64,000 nt of DNA, from positions 1,488,001 to 1,552,000 of the forward strand of contig NZ_CP084712.1 in NCBI RefSeq assembly GCF_023822045.1. The letters run 5' to 3'. Below, piece by piece: positions 60,801 to 64,000 of this stretch. Numbering within the stretch: position 1 is the first letter of the stretch; each line of letters opens with the position of its first letter. A model generated the notes under the pieces. It did no database searches. It was not told the origin of the DNA and worked only from the letters and a program-made list of their open reading frames with translations. This DNA comes from Sphingopyxis sp. USTB-05 (GTDB lineage Bacteria > Pseudomonadota > Alphaproteobacteria > Sphingomonadales > Sphingomonadaceae). Made by a program: the position numbers and the translations under genes.

Positions 60801-60907
60801 TCCTCGCCTGCGCTATCTTGCGCAAAGGCGGCGCCGGTGCCTGCGAGGCAAAGCGATGAGGATGCGAGCAGCAAGGCCCGGCGAAGCGGTGTATTAAGCT
60901 TAAGCAT
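57827..60907 (-). CDS. Large TonB-dependent receptor
   Basis: A 1026-residue receptor starting MLKLNTPLRRALLLASSSLC at 60,907 with AGGGGA upstream; 35 upstream codons are not used. After a signal ending AAFAQDS the plug starts [20 protein letters not shown], with DLFRSIPQMGDVSFNSSSG, NTLVLLNGRRVVQHPGSQA and QRVEVLRDGAAALYGTDAVAGVVNTVL. It ends RYWYASVRKNF. The size and Ser/Asn-rich plug resemble sphingomonad receptors for larger organics. It is followed 85 bases later by the amidohydrolase pair. Confidence 0.94.
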   Translation of the reverse strand: MLKLNTPLRRALLLASSSLCLAGTGAAFAQDSAGEETNAADPAASDIVVTGSRIQGSKITDALPVTVVGESEIAATAAVSGDDLFRSIPQMGDVSFNSSSGQTSSNFARGDIGSVDLRGLGVGNTLVLLNGRRVVQHPGSQASASLAPVITYNTNAIPVYGVQRVEVLRDGAAALYGTDAVAGVVNTVLRDNIDGGSLSLQYGGGEGTGLREFNASGYLGKDLAENRGNISVLFNYTRRTALTSQDQDFTATADHRDFPDFAGTVFAGNNALDDRNTLSPWGDFTTGVRVRQNGVNVTTNAGVFSIQPTANGGCSAALAGGICIDDGTRATTGADRNTRWNSQANYPISISPKLDRINLFASGHYDLTDGVTLFGEAGYYYGKTRSVQDSVFTIGSIRMSIPASNYWNPFGPVTFANGSVNPNRLPGIDAPAAGLPVTMTNYRFTDLGPTIVDVTNRQYRAVLGLKGEALGFNWETAAVYSESSVRDVQDGISATLLQRNLALSTPEAYNPFNGGNPADPTGIDTSPSNQAALDAIRIKSTRRGKATLAMWDFKASKADLFALPAGNVGMAIGGEVRRDSQLDDRDERVDGTIKWTDTVTGIVQDSDLFGVSPTPDTKGSRTVYAAYAELAVPLIAPEMEIPLIRSLEVQLAGRYEHYSDFGSIAKPKVAAAWDLFEGWRIRGSWAQGFRAPNLEQTNATIVTRGNTRTDYIRCEADLRAGRIATFGNCAQSFVTTGRRAGNPDLKPETSSTFTVGTVLQPPIFNSGSVRTTFTVDYWQVKQKGIVGVYGEGNALINDYLQRLQGSTDPNVVRAAPTADDIALFAGTGIAPVGQVQYVDDIYRNLEPQTVRGIDFGFNLSVRDTGIGTFDFNANAAYLLKYFRDASPDIQTLLDARAAGTINIDTIIPEGGSLIRQDGLPKWRGSASLTWKLGQFTAGGFVSYTGSVLDNDISVNGENLLLKAYTTGNLYLQYDLKGGFTDGTQLRVGVRNITNAHPPLDSSAFGYMGSLYSPNPRYWYASVRKNF

Positions 60908-60994
60908 GCGTTGTCCCCTGATTGTCGACCCTGTGTCGTCCTCCATGCGAGCGGATGGATCGTTGACGCCCATCTCAATTCGCTCTGACGCAAC

Positions 60995-61040
60995 GCCGGT
61001 TGAAATCCCCACCGCAATACGGCAGAAAATTTCAACCGGC
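60995..61040. promoter_or_regulatory. Perfect 12-base inverted repeat upstream of the large TonB receptor
   Basis: GCCGGTTGAAAT (60,995-61,006) and ATTTCAACCGGC (61,029-61,040) flank 22 bases in the gap between ridA and the receptor start, 88 bases before the ATG. It may be a regulator operator or an RNA hairpin ending the ridA transcript. Confidence 0.55.
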
Positions 61041-61104
61041 TCTGCCGGAAGGCAATATTATGTGGGGAGAGCCCATAGCAGCCGTTCCGGCATTGTCTAT
61101 TGAT

Positions 61105-61566
61105 TTAATCGACAATCTCGAAAGAAGCGTCGACTTCGACCGCGAAATTGAACGGCAGGCGGTAGACGCCGATCGCGGATCGCGCATGTTTCCCGGCTTC
61201 GCCGAAGACGTCGACGATGAGGTCCGAGCAGCCGTTCATCACCGCCGGAATCTCGAAGAATTCGGGGCCGGCCTGGACATAGCCGCCGAGCCTGAGGACG
61301 CGGACGCGGTCGAGATCGCCATCGGCCGCCGCCTTGAACTGGGCGATGAGGTTGATCGCGCAGAGCCGCGCGGCGATGATGCCGTCGGCAAGGCTGCAAT
61401 CGACCCCGACAGTGCCCTTGATCCCGCCGTTGGCATGGGTCGAGAGCTGCCCCGAGACCTGCACGATATTGCCCGAGCGTGTCGCCGAAACATAGTTGGC
61501 GACGGGTGGGCAGACCTGCGGCAGTTCGATCCCGAGACTGGCGAGACGGCTTTCGATGCGAGACAT
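61105..61566 (-). CDS. RidA family (YjgF/YER057c/UK114) protein
   Basis: A 153-residue protein starting MSRIESRLASLGIELPQVCP with AAGGAGTG upstream. It belongs to the RidA-like family: NYVSATRSGNIVQVSGQLST, DCSLADGIIAARLCAINLIAQ, VLRLGGYVQAGPEFFEIPAV and GVYRLPFNFAVEVDASFEI. RidA enzymes hydrolyse reactive enamines such as 2-aminoacrylate. The arginine typical of active RidA (R105 type) is not at the usual place in this subfamily; here RLPFNFAVEV is the end block. It starts 2 bases after the symporter stop. Confidence 0.88.
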   Translation of the reverse strand: MSRIESRLASLGIELPQVCPPVANYVSATRSGNIVQVSGQLSTHANGGIKGTVGVDCSLADGIIAARLCAINLIAQFKAAADGDLDRVRVLRLGGYVQAGPEFFEIPAVMNGCSDLIVDVFGEAGKHARSAIGVYRLPFNFAVEVDASFEIVD

Positions 61567-61568
61567 AT

Positions 61569-62855
61569 TCACTCCTTGGTTGCGAGAGAGGGTAGGTGTT
61601 CGGCGGGCGCGGGTTCGCCCGCGGCGGCTTCGCGCGCCATGCGGCGGCCTTCCCAGCGGTCGATAACCGCGGCAGCGACCGAATTGCCGACGACGTTCGT
61701 GGCCGAGCGGCCCATGTCGAGCAGATGATCGACCGCGAGGATCAGGAGCAGCCCGGCTTCGGGCAGCTTGAAGTAAGCGAGCGTCGCCGAGATCACGACG
61801 AGCGAGGCGCGCGGGACGCCCGCCATGCCCTTCGAGGTCACCATGAGCAGGAGCAGCATGGTGATCTGCTGACCGATGGTCATGTCGATGCCGTAGGCCT
61901 GCGCGATGAAGAGCACGGCGAAGGTGCAATACATCATCGAGCCGTCGAGGTTGAAACTGTAGCCGAGCGGCAGGACGAAGGAGACGATGCGCCGATTGAC
62001 GCCCTGCTTTTCGAGCTCCTCCATCGTCCTGGGGTAAGCGGCTTCCGAGCTCGCGGTCGAAAAAGCGAGAAGGACCGGCGTGCGGATGCCGCGAAAGAGA
62101 CCGAAGGCGCGCGCGCCGATGATCGCGAGCGCCGCGAGGAAAAGCACGAGCCAGAGCACCCCGAGCGAGAGATAGAAGCCCGAGACGAAGCCCGCATAGG
62201 TGACGAGCACGCCCGGGCCCTGCGTCGCGACCGTGGAGGCGAGCGCGGCGAAGATCGCGACGGGCGCGGTCTTCATCACGAAACCCGTCACCTTGAGCAT
62301 GATCGCGGCGACCTGCTCGACGAGCGCGAGCACGGCGGGGGCCTTGTCGTCGATCGCGGCGACCGCCGAGCCCACGAGGACCGAGAAGACGACGATCTGG
62401 AGGATCTCGTTCTCGGCCATCGCCTGGACGATCGATTGCGGGATGAGATGCGTGACGAACTGCTTGAGCGAGAAGTCGCCGGTCGCGACGACGCCTTCGG
62501 CGCCCGTCGTCGGCAGCTCGAGCGCGAGGCTCGCGCCGGGCTGGAGCAGGTGGACCATGACGAGACCGATCGAGAGCGAGACGATCGAGGCGCCGATGAA
62601 CCAGCCCATGGTCTTCGCGCCGACGCGGCCGATCGCGGCGGCATCCTCCATATGCGCGATCCCGGCGACGAGCGTCGCGAAGACGAGCGGCGCGATGATC
62701 ATCTTGATGAGGCGCAGGAAGAGGTCGGTGAGGATCGAGAGATTGTCGGCGATTTCGGCCGCCTTGGCGGCGGGGAAATGTGAATTGACGAACCAGCCGG
62801 CCGAGATGCCGGCGGCCATGGCGAAGATGAGGATGAAGGCGAAAGCTCTGTTCAT
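61569..62855 (-). CDS. DAACS family dicarboxylate/amino acid:cation symporter
   Basis: A 428-residue membrane protein starting MNRAFAFILIFAMAAGISAG. The family serine-rich hairpin is AFSTASSEAAYPRTMEELEK and the substrate region is LPLGYSFNLDGSMMYC, close to the GltP/DctA consensus. KMIIAPLVFATLVAGIAHM is the typical early helix. It should import C4-dicarboxylates or acidic amino acids with sodium or protons. Two DAACS genes in one cluster with different substrate motifs suggest different products are taken up. Confidence 0.93.
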   Translation of the reverse strand: MNRAFAFILIFAMAAGISAGWFVNSHFPAAKAAEIADNLSILTDLFLRLIKMIIAPLVFATLVAGIAHMEDAAAIGRVGAKTMGWFIGASIVSLSIGLVMVHLLQPGASLALELPTTGAEGVVATGDFSLKQFVTHLIPQSIVQAMAENEILQIVVFSVLVGSAVAAIDDKAPAVLALVEQVAAIMLKVTGFVMKTAPVAIFAALASTVATQGPGVLVTYAGFVSGFYLSLGVLWLVLFLAALAIIGARAFGLFRGIRTPVLLAFSTASSEAAYPRTMEELEKQGVNRRIVSFVLPLGYSFNLDGSMMYCTFAVLFIAQAYGIDMTIGQQITMLLLLMVTSKGMAGVPRASLVVISATLAYFKLPEAGLLLILAVDHLLDMGRSATNVVGNSVAAAVIDRWEGRRMAREAAAGEPAPAEHLPSLATKE

Positions 62856-63058
62856 GACTGTCCCGTTCCGGCTTCGCCCCGGCCGGGGCGTACAGAAGGC
62901 AGAGACGCAGGCGCGGCGAGGTTCCGCAGCAGCAATGCGGTCGACAAGCGCATTTTGTTGCGACATGGCGGGCGCGGACCGAACAGGCTGGTGGGGTTAT
63001 CCGCCGCCGCTGCGTCAAAGCAGGGCAGGGTGCCAATCAGATAATCGAGGAGACGCGC

Positions 63059-64000
63059 GTGGCCAGTTTTCGGAAGATGCTTGTAGCGGGAACGGCAATT
63101 GCCGCCGGTCTTGGCTGGGCGGGCCAGTCGGTGCTTGCCAAGCCGGCCGGCGAGGTAGTCGCGATTACCGGCGCGACGATCTTCGATGCGACGGGCAAGG
63201 ATCCCTATCGCGGCACGGTTGTCGTGCGCGATGGCCGGATCGAGGCGGTCGGCGCCGACGTCAAGGTTCCGAAGGGCGCGACGATCGTGCGCGCCGATGG
63301 CAAGGCGCTCCTGCCGGGTTTCATCGACGTCCACACCCATTGGTCGCCGTCGGGTTCGCCCGGTACGCTGCCGCAGATCGCGAGCGCCTATCTGGCCAGC
63401 GGCGTGACGACGGTGAACGACTTCCATCAGCAGCCCGAGGCCTTTGCGCCGCGCCGTGCCTGGCTTGCGGACATCTATTCGCCCCACGTCAATTTCGTCG
63501 CGCGCATGAGCACGCCGGGCGGGCATGGCGCCGACTGGGGCGATACCAACACCACCAAATGGGTTGCGACCGCCGAGAGCGCGCGGCGCGAGGTGCAGGC
63601 TCTCCAGTCCTACCGTCCCGATTATATCAAGGCATTCGCCGACGGCTGGCGCTACGGGCAGCTCCCGGAAGAAACCTCGATGAATGTCGAGACGCTCGCC
63701 GCGCTCGCCGACGAGGCGCACAAGCATGGCCAGCGCGTCCTCACTCACACGGTGACCGTCGAGCGCGGCAAGCTCGCCGCCGACGCCGGGATCGACGTGA
63801 TCGCGCACAGCATCCAGGACGGCGTGCTCGACGCAGAGGCGATCGCCCGGATCAAGAAGGCGGGCACCTTCTACGCTCCGACGCTCGCTATCTATCAGCT
63901 CAAGCCCGATGAAATGGGCCCCGGGCGCAAGGACGATGCCGCGACGCGCCTGCGCATCCGCAAATATGGCTATGCCGAAGAAAATGTCCGCAATCTCCAT
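63059..64000 (+). CDS. Amidohydrolase, N-terminal part (runs off the right edge)
   Basis: From a GTG at 63,059 with GAGGAG upstream, 314 codons are present and the frame is open at base 64,000. The N-terminus MASFRKMLVAGTAIAAGLGW is a signal peptide. The amidohydrolase HxH is intact in LLPGFIDVHTHWSPSG; further blocks are YLASGVTTVNDFHQQPEA, YIKAFADGWRYGQLPEE (carboxylated Lys position), HGQRVLTHTVTVERGKLA and GIDVIAHSIQDGV. It is divergent from the symporter gene, with a 203-base gap. Confidence 0.9.
   Translation, partial: MASFRKMLVAGTAIAAGLGWAGQSVLAKPAGEVVAITGATIFDATGKDPYRGTVVVRDGRIEAVGADVKVPKGATIVRADGKALLPGFIDVHTHWSPSGSPGTLPQIASAYLASGVTTVNDFHQQPEAFAPRRAWLADIYSPHVNFVARMSTPGGHGADWGDTNTTKWVATAESARREVQALQSYRPDYIKAFADGWRYGQLPEETSMNVETLAALADEAHKHGQRVLTHTVTVERGKLAADAGIDVIAHSIQDGVLDAEAIARIKKAGTFYAPTLAIYQLKPDEMGPGRKDDAATRLRIRKYGYAEENVRNLH

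Noticed and set aside
61105..63036. A 643-codon ORF that would fuse RidA to an upstream Arg-rich region
   Set aside because: The upstream part is an alternative frame through the DAACS gene; RidA has its own ATG and ribosome site at 61,566.
1..64000. CRISPR array or rRNA genes
   Set aside because: No regularly spaced short repeats and no rRNA sequence were seen in the window.

Overview
The window looks like a chromosome segment of a sphingomonad alphaproteobacterium, probably Sphingopyxis or a close relative. Supporting signs are the high GC content, long TonB-dependent receptors with the 'VVTGSRI' plug start, an UrcA protein, the glyQ-glyS and YchF core genes, and dispersed 'GTCACCCxxG..CGGGATGAC' intergenic repeats. 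All identifications come from reading the sequence; no database search was run.

Region 1 (1-35,600) is ordinary chromosome. It begins inside tyrS and continues with a NamZ-like muramidase, a twin-arginine M24 peptidase, a minus-strand run (DUF817, VOC, Amj-like flippase, DUF2314/Imm33-like protein, CoxE-like VWA protein), a soluble MCP, GFA and MoxR, PspC-like, YchF, CAP and beta-lactamase-fold proteins. Next come PhoX with a PHO-box-like site upstream, a GNAT-pth-rplY group, two tandem TraB/GumN genes, glyQ-glyS, ppdK, a DUF1214/DUF1254 pair, tRNA-Arg(ACG), a CYTH-CHAD protein and a TonB receptor.

Region 2 (about 35,761-46,621) is visibly more AT-rich and is best read as a compact 10.8-kb integrative island. 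A 15-bp direct repeat matching the 3' end of a tRNA brackets it. It carries a tyrosine integrase coupled to a small sigma-like helix-turn-helix gene, an excisionase-like protein, and nuclease- or toxin-type genes: a 739-residue protein with a PD-(D/E)XK-like signature, a short excalibur ORF, an MNT-HEPN fusion, a DUF2726 protein with a small partner, and three small membrane proteins. Its most striking content is a tightly overlapping operon of an HNH nuclease (defence-effector type), a 212-residue protein I do not recognise, and a minimal nucleotidyltransferase. That operon is my best candidate for an undescribed system.

Region 3 (46,886-64,000) is a GC-rich catabolic/uptake cluster. One apparent operon is an ECF sigma factor, a cystathionine beta-lyase-like PLP enzyme, a TonB receptor and a CRTAC1/ASPIC-UnbV protein. 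Divergent to it are a DAACS symporter and an Lrp/AsnC regulator. A second minus-strand series is a DAACS symporter, RidA, a TonB receptor and two amidohydrolases, one lacking the HxH metal motif. A third amidohydrolase runs off the right edge. Outer-membrane import, inner-membrane amino-acid transport, hydrolysis, beta-elimination and enamine clean-up fit together as use of a peptide-like or amino-acid-derived compound; the substrate cannot be read from sequence.
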